Below, piece by piece: positions 49,635 to 57,275 of a stretch of 64,000 nt of DNA; positions within the stretch are counted from its first letter, which is position 1; every line of letters starts with the position of its first letter. The stretch lies in assembly GCA_007692605.1 (NCBI GenBank), contig REBS01000113.1, forward strand, positions 20,546 through 84,545. The letters are read 5' to 3'. The notes beneath the pieces are model-generated. The model ran no database searches. It saw nothing but the letters and a program-made list of their open reading frames with translations, and was not told the origin of the DNA. Source of the stretch: Gemmatimonadales bacterium. Lineage in GTDB: Bacteria > Gemmatimonadota > Gemmatimonadetes > Longimicrobiales > Gaopeijiaceae. The translations under genes and the position numbers were made by a program.

Positions 49635-51267
49635 CCGAGGAATCGGTCCCGCTCTCCTCCGGGACGGGCAGGAGCACCGTGAAGGTGGTTCCCCGGTCCG
49701 GCACACTGTCGACGAGAATCGTCCCCCCGGCCTGCCGCACCGTTCCGAACGAAGACGCGAGCCCCAGCCCCGTCCCCTTCCCCAGCTCCTTGGTCGTGAA
49801 GAAGGGTTCGAACACCCGCTCCACGATGCCTGCGTCCATCCCGCACCCGTTGTCGCTCACGCGGATTCGGACGAGCTCGGTTCTTCCGCGACCCGGGAGC
49901 CACTCCCGAAGCGCCGGATCGGCCAGCACTCCCGAGGAATCGGGCTCCCAGCGATCCACGGCGATCCGGACGGTCCCCCGTCTTCCGGCGGAATGAATCG
50001 CATCCCGGGCGTTCAGCCCCAGGTTCAGCACCACCTGTTGAAGGCGTGCGGGATTCGAGCGCACCCGGGGGAGGTCCCCCGACACCTCCACCTGGAGTTC
50101 GACGCCGTCGTCGATCGTTCGCCGCAGCAGACTCTCGGTCTCTTCGAGGAGCTCGGGAATGTCGACCGTTCGCAGGGGAGCCATCTCACCGCTCGAGAAT
50201 TCGAGCAGATGGCGCGTGAGCTCACCCGCGCGGCGTACCGCTCGGCTGATCTCCTCGACCTCGTCGCGAAGCGGATGTTCGGGGTCGAGGCCACTGCGGA
50301 CCATCTCGGTGTTGCCCGAGATCACGGTGAGCAGATTGTTGAAGTCGTGCGCCACCCCCCCGGCCAGTCGCGCCACCGACTCGAGGTGGCGGAGCTGACG
50401 AAGCTTCTCCCGGCTGGCCCGAAGCGTGTCTTCCATGCGCTTGCGCTCGGTCACGTCGCGGCATGCCAGCTGCACCTCGACCCCACCCGACGCCGTGTGG
50501 GTGGATGGAATCACACGACCGTGCGTCTCGACCCATACCCGGATCCTCCCCTCTCCGACGAGCTCCATCGGGGGCAGGGTCAGGGAGCCTTCTTCGACCA
50601 CCCCGCTCGAAGCCCCACAGGGGGGAAGGGTCTCGCAGACCATCCGATGATACGGTGCGTCGACCAGGTCTAGAAAGGACCGTCCATCGAGTGCCTGCGG
50701 GTCTCGACCCAGCATCGGCCGGGCGGCGGGAGACGTGTAGAGAATTCGACAGTTCGGGTCGATCCGAAGGATCAGGTCCGTCGAATGCTCGGCCAGAAGA
50801 CGAAAGCGGAATTCGCTCTCCTCGAGGAGCGCCCGGGCCCGATCGCGCTCGACCTTCGCTCTACGGGCCTCGATGACCGCCTCGATCGTCTGCGGCAATC
50901 GGCGGATATGACTGGGCTGCTTGATCACGTAGTCGTCGGCCCCGGCCTTCAGCGCATCGACCGCGATCTCTTCCGAACCGGTGCCGGTCACGATGATGAT
51001 CGGCACGTCGGGCATGACCTCCCGGACTCTCTTCAGGACATCCAGGCCGGTCATCCCCAGAATGTTGAAGTCGCTCAACACGAGATCGAAGTTCGTGGAT
51101 TCGGAGAGGATCGATGCCAGCTCCTCGTCGGTGGCCGCCTCGGTCAGCCGGTAGGCGTCACTCTCGATTTCGAGGGCATCGCGCACGAGGGCGCGATCGA
51201 AGGAGGAGTCGTCGACATACAGGATCTCCTTGACGGTGGGTGGCGGGGGGCTGCCTGGTTCGACCAT
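49606..51267 (-). CDS. REC-PAS-HisKA-HATPase_c histidine kinase
   Basis: N-terminal receiver FDLVLSDFNILGMTG...; PAS; H-box VAHDFNNLLTVISGN; NLGLNARDAI, RVSDNGCGMD, GLGLASSFG. Confidence 0.92.
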   Translation of the reverse strand: MVEPGSPPPPTVKEILYVDDSSFDRALVRDALEIESDAYRLTEAATDEELASILSESTNFDLVLSDFNILGMTGLDVLKRVREVMPDVPIIIVTGTGSEEIAVDALKAGADDYVIKQPSHIRRLPQTIEAVIEARRAKVERDRARALLEESEFRFRLLAEHSTDLILRIDPNCRILYTSPAARPMLGRDPQALDGRSFLDLVDAPYHRMVCETLPPCGASSGVVEEGSLTLPPMELVGEGRIRVWVETHGRVIPSTHTASGGVEVQLACRDVTERKRMEDTLRASREKLRQLRHLESVARLAGGVAHDFNNLLTVISGNTEMVRSGLDPEHPLRDEVEEISRAVRRAGELTRHLLEFSSGEMAPLRTVDIPELLEETESLLRRTIDDGVELQVEVSGDLPRVRSNPARLQQVVLNLGLNARDAIHSAGRRGTVRIAVDRWEPDSSGVLADPALREWLPGRGRTELVRIRVSDNGCGMDAGIVERVFEPFFTTKELGKGTGLGLASSFGTVRQAGGTILVDSVPDRGTTFTVLLPVPEESGTDSSATAGSTSRG

Positions 51268-51303
51268 GTACGTGAGGCCCTTGCTGATGGGGGAGTCCAG
51301 GTG

Positions 51304-51762
51304 TCAGACCCGGGGGGGGCGGGCGTTCCAGGCCAGCCAGAAATCTCCGATGGAGCGCACGACATCGAGAAAGCCCTGGAAGGTCCGAGGCTTCACGAGG
51401 TAGCCGTTGGCGCCACCGTCGTAGGATCCCGCCCGGTCATCGACGTGATCGGAGGACGAGAAGATCAGGATCGGAATCCTGGACCACGGCCGCGCCCCCT
51501 TCACTCTGCGCAGAATTTCCTGACCCGACATTCCGGGCAATTTGAGGTCGAGCAGGATGAGATCCGGAAGCGAGCCGTCCTCGGAGCACTGCTCCAGGTA
51601 TCGCAGCGCCTCTTCTCCTGTGAATACCGAGTGTAGTGCCGTTCCCGGCCACACCGTTCGAAAGGCGTCCTCGGTGAGGTCCACATCGAGCCGGTTGTCC
51701 TCGACCAGAAGGACCGTCGCCGGCAGGCTCCGGGTCCGCGCGCTCGCTTCGGCCATCATCAT
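51304..51762 (-). CDS. Stand-alone response regulator (Rcp1-like single REC)
   Basis: VLLVEDNRLDVDLTEDAF...LPDLILLDLKLPGMSGQEIL...IPILIFSSSDHVDDRAGSYDGGANGYLVKP. Confidence 0.92.
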   Translation of the reverse strand: MMMAEASARTRSLPATVLLVEDNRLDVDLTEDAFRTVWPGTALHSVFTGEEALRYLEQCSEDGSLPDLILLDLKLPGMSGQEILRRVKGARPWSRIPILIFSSSDHVDDRAGSYDGGANGYLVKPRTFQGFLDVVRSIGDFWLAWNARPPRV

Positions 51763-53204
51763 CGCTCCACCTCGACCATCTCCAGAGGTTCGTGTTCGGA
51801 CTCCGCCGTCCTGAAGGTGAGGACGAAGGTCGCTCCCTCGAGTGTCGCCGACTCCTTTGGGTCATCGTCGCCAATCGCGACCGTCCCTCCCATCAACTCC
51901 ATCAATCGCTTGACCACCGCGAGGCCGAGTCCGGCCCCCGCCACATCTTCCTGGGAGTGCAACCGCTCGAAGAGCTCGAAAACCCGCTCTCGGTGCCCTT
52001 CGGCAATCCCCGGTCCGTTGTCGGACACGCGCAGCACGACCCGGGCTCCCTCGACCGCTCCCGAAATCCGTACCCGCCAGTCTCGGTCGGGAGCGCGGTA
52101 TTTCCACGCATTGCCCAGAAGGTTCTGGACCACCCGCCGGACGCCCTGCAGGTCCGCGGTCACGAGAGGGATCGCACCGACCACCTCGACCCCCTCCGGG
52201 TCCAACTCCCGGGCTACCCGAAGTTCCTCGACCACCTCGTCGATGACGAGCCTCGGATCGACGATCTCCCGCGAGACCTTTTCGGAATCCAGCTTCCCAT
52301 ACTCCAGAAGTCCGTCGATGAGCCGGTCCATCTGTTCTCCGGCCGTCAGGATGTTGCCGATGTACCGGCGGCCCTCTTCCGGCAGGTCCTCGGCATGTCG
52401 CCTCCGGATGATCTCGCCGAAGCCCAGGATCGCCCGCACCGGCGCCCTCAGGTCATGCGAAATCGAATAGCTGAGCGCCCTGAGATCGGCGTTGGCCTGC
52501 GCCAGTTCCTCGGTCCGGCGATGCACCCGCGCCTCGAGATCCCGGTTCAGACGGCGCACCTCCCGGGTGGCCTCGAGCTCGTCGGTGACGTCGTGGGCAA
52601 GGGACATCATCGAGGTCGGCTTGCCGTCGGCGCCCCGCAGCCACGAGTTGTACCACTCGCACCAGATGATCTGCCCGTCCCTGCGCAGGTTCCGGTTCAC
52701 CGAGAAGGATCCCGACTCTCCCGCCTCGAGGCTCTCGTTGATGATGCGCTCGACCTCGGGCAGATCCTCGGGAGGTACGAATCCCCAGTCGGACCAGCGC
52801 TTTCCGAGCACATCGGCCTCGCTCCACCCGAAGATGTCCTCCGCCCGCTTCGACCACCGCGAGACCCGAAACTCCTGATCGAACTCGATGAGCGCCAGCG
52901 GGGTGTTTTCGACATGAGAGGTGAGTCGCTCGTTCGCCGCCTTCAATTCACCCGTCGCCCGGGCCCGGCGGGCGAACTGGAACCTCAGGAGGATGAAGAG
53001 GAATCCGGCCGTGACGAGCACGAAGAGGGTGCCCTTCCACGTCTGCAGAGTGGCGAACGCTTCGGGGCCGGGGCTCAGCTGGAAGAGGACCCAGTCCGAG
53101 GCCACGATCCAGAGGATCCCGACGGCGGCGTACAACCCGGCTGCGACCGCGGCCGAGCGACCGGGGGATGGCGGTGCCGGGAGGAGGCCGGCCTGTTGCG
53201 GCAT
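51759..53204 (-). CDS. Membrane PAS sensor histidine kinase
   Basis: Two N-terminal TMs with LWIVASDWVL...LQTWKGTLFVLVTAGFLFILLRF; PAS; SYSISHDLRAPVRAILGFGEIIRR; NLLGNAWKY; VSDNGPGIAEGHRERVFELFERLHSQEDVAGAGLGLAVVKR. Confidence 0.93.
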   Translation of the reverse strand: MPQQAGLLPAPPSPGRSAAVAAGLYAAVGILWIVASDWVLFQLSPGPEAFATLQTWKGTLFVLVTAGFLFILLRFQFARRARATGELKAANERLTSHVENTPLALIEFDQEFRVSRWSKRAEDIFGWSEADVLGKRWSDWGFVPPEDLPEVERIINESLEAGESGSFSVNRNLRRDGQIIWCEWYNSWLRGADGKPTSMMSLAHDVTDELEATREVRRLNRDLEARVHRRTEELAQANADLRALSYSISHDLRAPVRAILGFGEIIRRRHAEDLPEEGRRYIGNILTAGEQMDRLIDGLLEYGKLDSEKVSREIVDPRLVIDEVVEELRVARELDPEGVEVVGAIPLVTADLQGVRRVVQNLLGNAWKYRAPDRDWRVRISGAVEGARVVLRVSDNGPGIAEGHRERVFELFERLHSQEDVAGAGLGLAVVKRLMELMGGTVAIGDDDPKESATLEGATFVLTFRTAESEHEPLEMVEVER

Positions 53205-53293
53205 TTACGGAGCCTTCGGGCCGGAGGTCGTCGAGGGCGGTGCTGCGTGCCGCAAGGTAGTCGCCGCGACGGATCCCGGTCAAATCGAACGGA

Positions 53294-54058
53294 TCACTCC
53301 GCTCCGCCGGACTCCCGGCTCGAGAGCCATCGGGACAACCGTCGCCGATACACGAGAAGCACGAGCAGGGGGAGGACCGCCGAGGTCACGACCCCCACCA
53401 GCACCCACCCGGTCGCCTCGATCGCGGTGGCTCCGATCACGGAGTAGAAGATGGTGCTCGGCACGGCTCCTGCGCCCACCGCGAGAAGGAACGCGGGCCA
53501 GCGGATCCCGGTGACCCCTGCCGCGTAGCTCACCAGGTCGGGATTGATGAACGGAATCACGCGACCCACGAATACCGTCAGCACTCCCCTGCGCTGCATG
53601 AACCCGTCGACCCGGGCCAGGCGGTCTTCGGACACGAGCCGCACCACCCCGGGTCGACCCACGGCCCGCGCGATCCCGAAGCAGATGGCGGCGGCCAGGA
53701 TCTGCGTCCCCAGGGTCAGAAGTCCCCCGAGGACGATCCCGAAGAGCATCGCATTCACGATCCCGAGGAGAAACGACGGTCCGGGCGGGAAGATCGAGGT
53801 GGCGATCTGGAGGAGTCCCGAGATCACGGGTGCCCACGCCCCGAACTGCAGGAGCCACACCCGCAGTCCCTCGGGTTCGCCCTCGCGAAGGATCTCCCAC
53901 GCCACGCCCAGCTCCGCCCTGAACGCGGGGCTGAAGCCGACGAGCGCCGCGCCGGCCATGACCAGGATCAACGCCGGCAGGAGCGAAAGAGCGATCGGAA
54001 CCGCTCGGTCGCCGCGTCCTTCCTCCGTAGAGGGCTCTCGCGCCGGGTCAGGAGTCAT
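53294..54058 (-). CDS. TVP38/TMEM64 (VTT/SNARE-associated) family membrane protein
   Basis: Multi-TM; FPPGPSFLLGIVNAMLFGIVLGGLLTLGTQILAAAICFGIARAVGRP...RRGVLTVFVGRVIPFINPDLVSYAAGVTGI. Confidence 0.85.
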   Translation of the reverse strand: MTPDPAREPSTEEGRGDRAVPIALSLLPALILVMAGAALVGFSPAFRAELGVAWEILREGEPEGLRVWLLQFGAWAPVISGLLQIATSIFPPGPSFLLGIVNAMLFGIVLGGLLTLGTQILAAAICFGIARAVGRPGVVRLVSEDRLARVDGFMQRRGVLTVFVGRVIPFINPDLVSYAAGVTGIRWPAFLLAVGAGAVPSTIFYSVIGATAIEATGWVLVGVVTSAVLPLLVLLVYRRRLSRWLSSRESGGAE

Positions 54059-54066
54059 GGCCGTGA

Positions 54067-54090
54067 AACCTCCATCGGGGACCGGAGGTT
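54067..54090 (-). promoter_or_regulatory. Hairpin AACCTCC-N10-GGAGGTT containing the probable Shine-Dalgarno of the 53294-54058 gene
   Basis: Perfect 7-bp inverted repeat; on the minus strand GGAGG lies about 10 nt upstream of the ATG at 54058. Confidence 0.4.
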
Positions 54091-54174
54091 CCGAACACTC
54101 CACCCGTTGCGGCATTCGGCACCTTCGCCCTACCCTGCATATCACTCGGCGAATCACCCAAACTCCGGAGATCC

Positions 54175-55551
54175 ATGAAGACGTCCTCGAGCCTCGCCCG
54201 GCGCATTGCCGGCCCGTTCCTGGTCCTCATCCTGTTGTCAGGCTGTGAGCAGACCCCCGACACCGTGCCCGGCGAGGCGGTGACCGAACCGGCCGCCCCG
54301 GCGGATCCGGAAGGGACCCCGCCCGAAATCGAGGGGAGCTACGTCGAGGAGATGGAGAGGCTCGCATCGGATCCGCGGATCGAAGCGGCCTTCCGCATCA
54401 TCGAGGAGATCGAGCCCCGCACGATGGAGGACCTGGTCACCATCACCGAGATCCCGGCCCCTCCCTTCATGGAGGACGAACGGGCCGAAGCCTACGTGGA
54501 GATGCTGCGTGACGCGGGCCTGGACGACGTGTCGCGCGACGACGAGGGCAATGTCATCGGAGTTCGCCCGGGCACCGTCGGAGATCGGGTCATCGTGGTC
54601 TCGGCGCACCTGGATACCGTGTTCCCCGAAGGCACCGACGTGACCGTGGAGTTTCGGGGCGACACCCTCTTCGCGCCCGGGGTCGGCGACGACTCCCGTG
54701 GACTCGCCATGCTCCTGGCCGTGGTCCGTGCGATGGAGCAGGCAGAGATCGAGACCGAGCAGGATGTGTGGTTCGTGGGCACCGTGGGCGAGGAGGGGCT
54801 CGGGGATCTTCGAGGCGTGAAGCACCTCTTCCGGGAGGGCGGACCGCAGATCGACGCATTCCTCTCGGTCGACGGTCCGGGCGACGACCGAGTCATCAAC
54901 CAGGCGCTCGGGTCCCTTCGGTACCGGGTCACCTTCTCGGGCCCCGGAGGCCATTCATGGGGTGACTTCGGGATGGTCAATCCCGCGCATGCCCAGGGAC
55001 TCGCCGTCCAGCTCTTCACCGATCGGGCGCGCGAGTTCGTGGCCTCGGGCCCGCGTACGAGCTACAACGTCGGGCGTCAGGGTGGCGGCACATCGGTCAA
55101 CTCGGTGCCGGTCGATGTCTGGATGGAGGTCGACATGCGCTCGATCGATCCCGACCGCCTCCAGGGCATCGGGGAGCTGTTTCGGGAAACGATGCACGAG
55201 GCGCTCGATCGGTACAACGCGCGGCATGAAGAGGGCCCCCACCTGACAGTCGAGCTCGACCGCGTCGGAGACCGCCCCAGCGGAGAGATCGCTCCGGACG
55301 AGCCCCTGGTCCAGCGCGCCATGGCTGCCGCCGCATGGTTCGGGGGCGAGCCGAGCCTCGAGCGCTCCTCGACGGACTCGAACGTGCCGATCTCGCTCGG
55401 GATTCCGGCGGCGACGGTGGGACGAGGGGGCGTGGGCGGGGGCGCGCATTCGCTGGACGAATGGTGGCTGAACGAAGATGGGCACATCGCGATCCAGCGC
55501 ACCCTCCTCCTGGTCGTGGCCGAAGCCGGGCTCGCCTCGGAGTCCGACTGA
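54175..55551 (+). CDS. M20-family (PepT-like) metallopeptidase lipoprotein
   Basis: Lipobox LILLSGC; VVSAHLDTVFPEG, APGVGDDSRGLAMLLAVV, GTVGEEGLGDL, SFGG-type dimerisation region FSGPGGHSWGDFG. Confidence 0.92.
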   Translation: MKTSSSLARRIAGPFLVLILLSGCEQTPDTVPGEAVTEPAAPADPEGTPPEIEGSYVEEMERLASDPRIEAAFRIIEEIEPRTMEDLVTITEIPAPPFMEDERAEAYVEMLRDAGLDDVSRDDEGNVIGVRPGTVGDRVIVVSAHLDTVFPEGTDVTVEFRGDTLFAPGVGDDSRGLAMLLAVVRAMEQAEIETEQDVWFVGTVGEEGLGDLRGVKHLFREGGPQIDAFLSVDGPGDDRVINQALGSLRYRVTFSGPGGHSWGDFGMVNPAHAQGLAVQLFTDRAREFVASGPRTSYNVGRQGGGTSVNSVPVDVWMEVDMRSIDPDRLQGIGELFRETMHEALDRYNARHEEGPHLTVELDRVGDRPSGEIAPDEPLVQRAMAAAAWFGGEPSLERSSTDSNVPISLGIPAATVGRGGVGGGAHSLDEWWLNEDGHIAIQRTLLLVVAEAGLASESD

Positions 55552-55554
55552 CCC

Positions 55555-56067
55555 TCAGCGCCTCGATTCGAGGAGCCAGCGGGGCGCTCCCGGTGGGGCG
55601 CTGCGTGCCTCGTCGAGGCTGGGCGGGGCGCATTCGGCCCCCTCGTAGAGGTCGATGAGCGCCCCGAGGCCCCGGGCGATCTCGTCGGCCGCCGGGTCCT
55701 CATCGCCCCGCTTCTCGACCTCGGTCAGGAAGCGCTTCAGATACCACTCCACCCGGTTCGGGTAGGGCAGAACCCGGTCGGCGACCCAGCGGAGGGCGAC
55801 GGCGGCACCCAGAAGGATCGGTGACATCCACCACCACTCGAAGAGCAGGATCAGCGCCCCCAGGAAGGGCAGGAGCCAGAGATCGGCGTTCAGCAGGGCA
55901 TACCATCCTCCCATCACCAGCCGGCTGGCACGGCGCGCGATTCCTTCCGATCCCGGCGGAGCGAGGGTCCGGACCGCCCAGACCCCCGCCGCGTCCACCC
56001 TCCGCCCCAGGGGCACCGCCACCGCATAGATCACGGCCAGGGTCCAGGCCACGCCGAGCGCCATCAT
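55555..56067 (-). CDS. Hypothetical membrane protein
   Basis: MMALGVAWTLAVIYAVAVPLGRRV...WYALLNADLWLLPFLGALILLFEWWWMSPILLGAAVALRWVAD; start 56067. Confidence 0.65.
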   Translation of the reverse strand: MMALGVAWTLAVIYAVAVPLGRRVDAAGVWAVRTLAPPGSEGIARRASRLVMGGWYALLNADLWLLPFLGALILLFEWWWMSPILLGAAVALRWVADRVLPYPNRVEWYLKRFLTEVEKRGDEDPAADEIARGLGALIDLYEGAECAPPSLDEARSAPPGAPRWLLESRR

Positions 56068-56357
56068 GGGGTAGGCCCCACCCGGAGTCTGTCGATCGAC
56101 GCACGCGGGGGGTCGAGCGCGTCGGGGAAGGACCGAATCCGGGATCGAATGGAGGATCGAAGCATCGCGCAGTGGATTCAGGGTGAGCGTCAGCGGGAGT
56201 CGCAATGTATCGGGCGCTCGCGATTTCGTCAGGAGGGGACGGTCGACCTTCCGGGAGAGGCAGGGGTACCAAGGAGCGGATCCGGGAGGCCCGATCGCCT
56301 CGAGCCCCCGGTGCGACTCCCATTCGGCCTGCGGCCCGAAGACACGAGGTGACCCCG

Positions 56358-57275
56358 ATGTACCTTCCGATTCTGCTCGCGATCTGGAGTACCCTCCCCG
56401 CTCCGGTGTGCGACACGCCCATCGCGTGGAAGATCGACCAGATCGACGAGCGCTTCGGGATGACGCTCGAAGAGGCGCAAACCGCAGTCACCGAAGCCGC
56501 GGGTCTGTGGGAGACCGCTGCGGGCCGCCCCCTCTTCGAGCACGACCCCGAGGACGGCTTTCCCATCACCTTCGTCTGGGATTCCCGGCACCAGATGATG
56601 CAGGACCGGATCACCCGCGAGTCCCAACTGGCGGAGCGAAGCACCGCGATCCAGGACCGCCGGAACGCACTGGATGAGGCCCGCGAAGCGCTTCGACTCG
56701 AGCGAGCTCTCTACGATCAGAGGCTGGAGGCTCTCGAGGGACGACAGGCGGAGCACCGACGGGCGATCGAATACTGGGAGAGCCGGGGAGGGCCTCCACC
56801 GGCCGAGGCCCGCGAGCTCGACCGGGTCCGCGACGAACTCGAGCGCGAGCGGATGCGGTTGCAGGAGAAGGCCGAGGGGATCAACACGCTCGTGGCCCGG
56901 GTCAACGAGGACACCGAGGCCCTGAACGAGGCGATCTCGGAGTACAACGCCGCCCAGGCGCGTCTCCGGGGCGGAGTCGACGACGGGATGCTCACCGGCT
57001 TCTACCGCGAGTCCTCGCGCGCGCTCGGCTCCTGGGTCCTCTCGATGAGCCGCGAGATCGAGATCTACCAGTTCGACGACCCCGACCACCTGATCCGTGC
57101 GATCGCCCACGAGCTCGGGCACGCGCTCGGGCTCGGCTACACCTCGAACCCGAGCGCGATCATGTACGAGCACGCCCGATCCGCCCGCGCCGGACAGCGG
57201 GGGCTGGGGGGCGCCCAGCTCCACCCCGCCGACGTCGAGCTGGTCAGGAGCCGCTGTCCCCTCCCATCGCCCTGA
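56358..57275 (+). CDS. Matrixin-like secreted metalloprotease with coiled-coil insertion and altered zinc motif (HELGHALGLGY)
   Basis: MYLPILLAIWSTLPAPVCDTPIAWKIDQIDERFG...AVTEAAGLWETAAGRPLFE; long Arg/Glu-rich coiled coil; IRAIAHELGHALGLGYTSNPSAIMY. Confidence 0.75.
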   Translation: MYLPILLAIWSTLPAPVCDTPIAWKIDQIDERFGMTLEEAQTAVTEAAGLWETAAGRPLFEHDPEDGFPITFVWDSRHQMMQDRITRESQLAERSTAIQDRRNALDEAREALRLERALYDQRLEALEGRQAEHRRAIEYWESRGGPPPAEARELDRVRDELERERMRLQEKAEGINTLVARVNEDTEALNEAISEYNAAQARLRGGVDDGMLTGFYRESSRALGSWVLSMSREIEIYQFDDPDHLIRAIAHELGHALGLGYTSNPSAIMYEHARSARAGQRGLGGAQLHPADVELVRSRCPLPSP

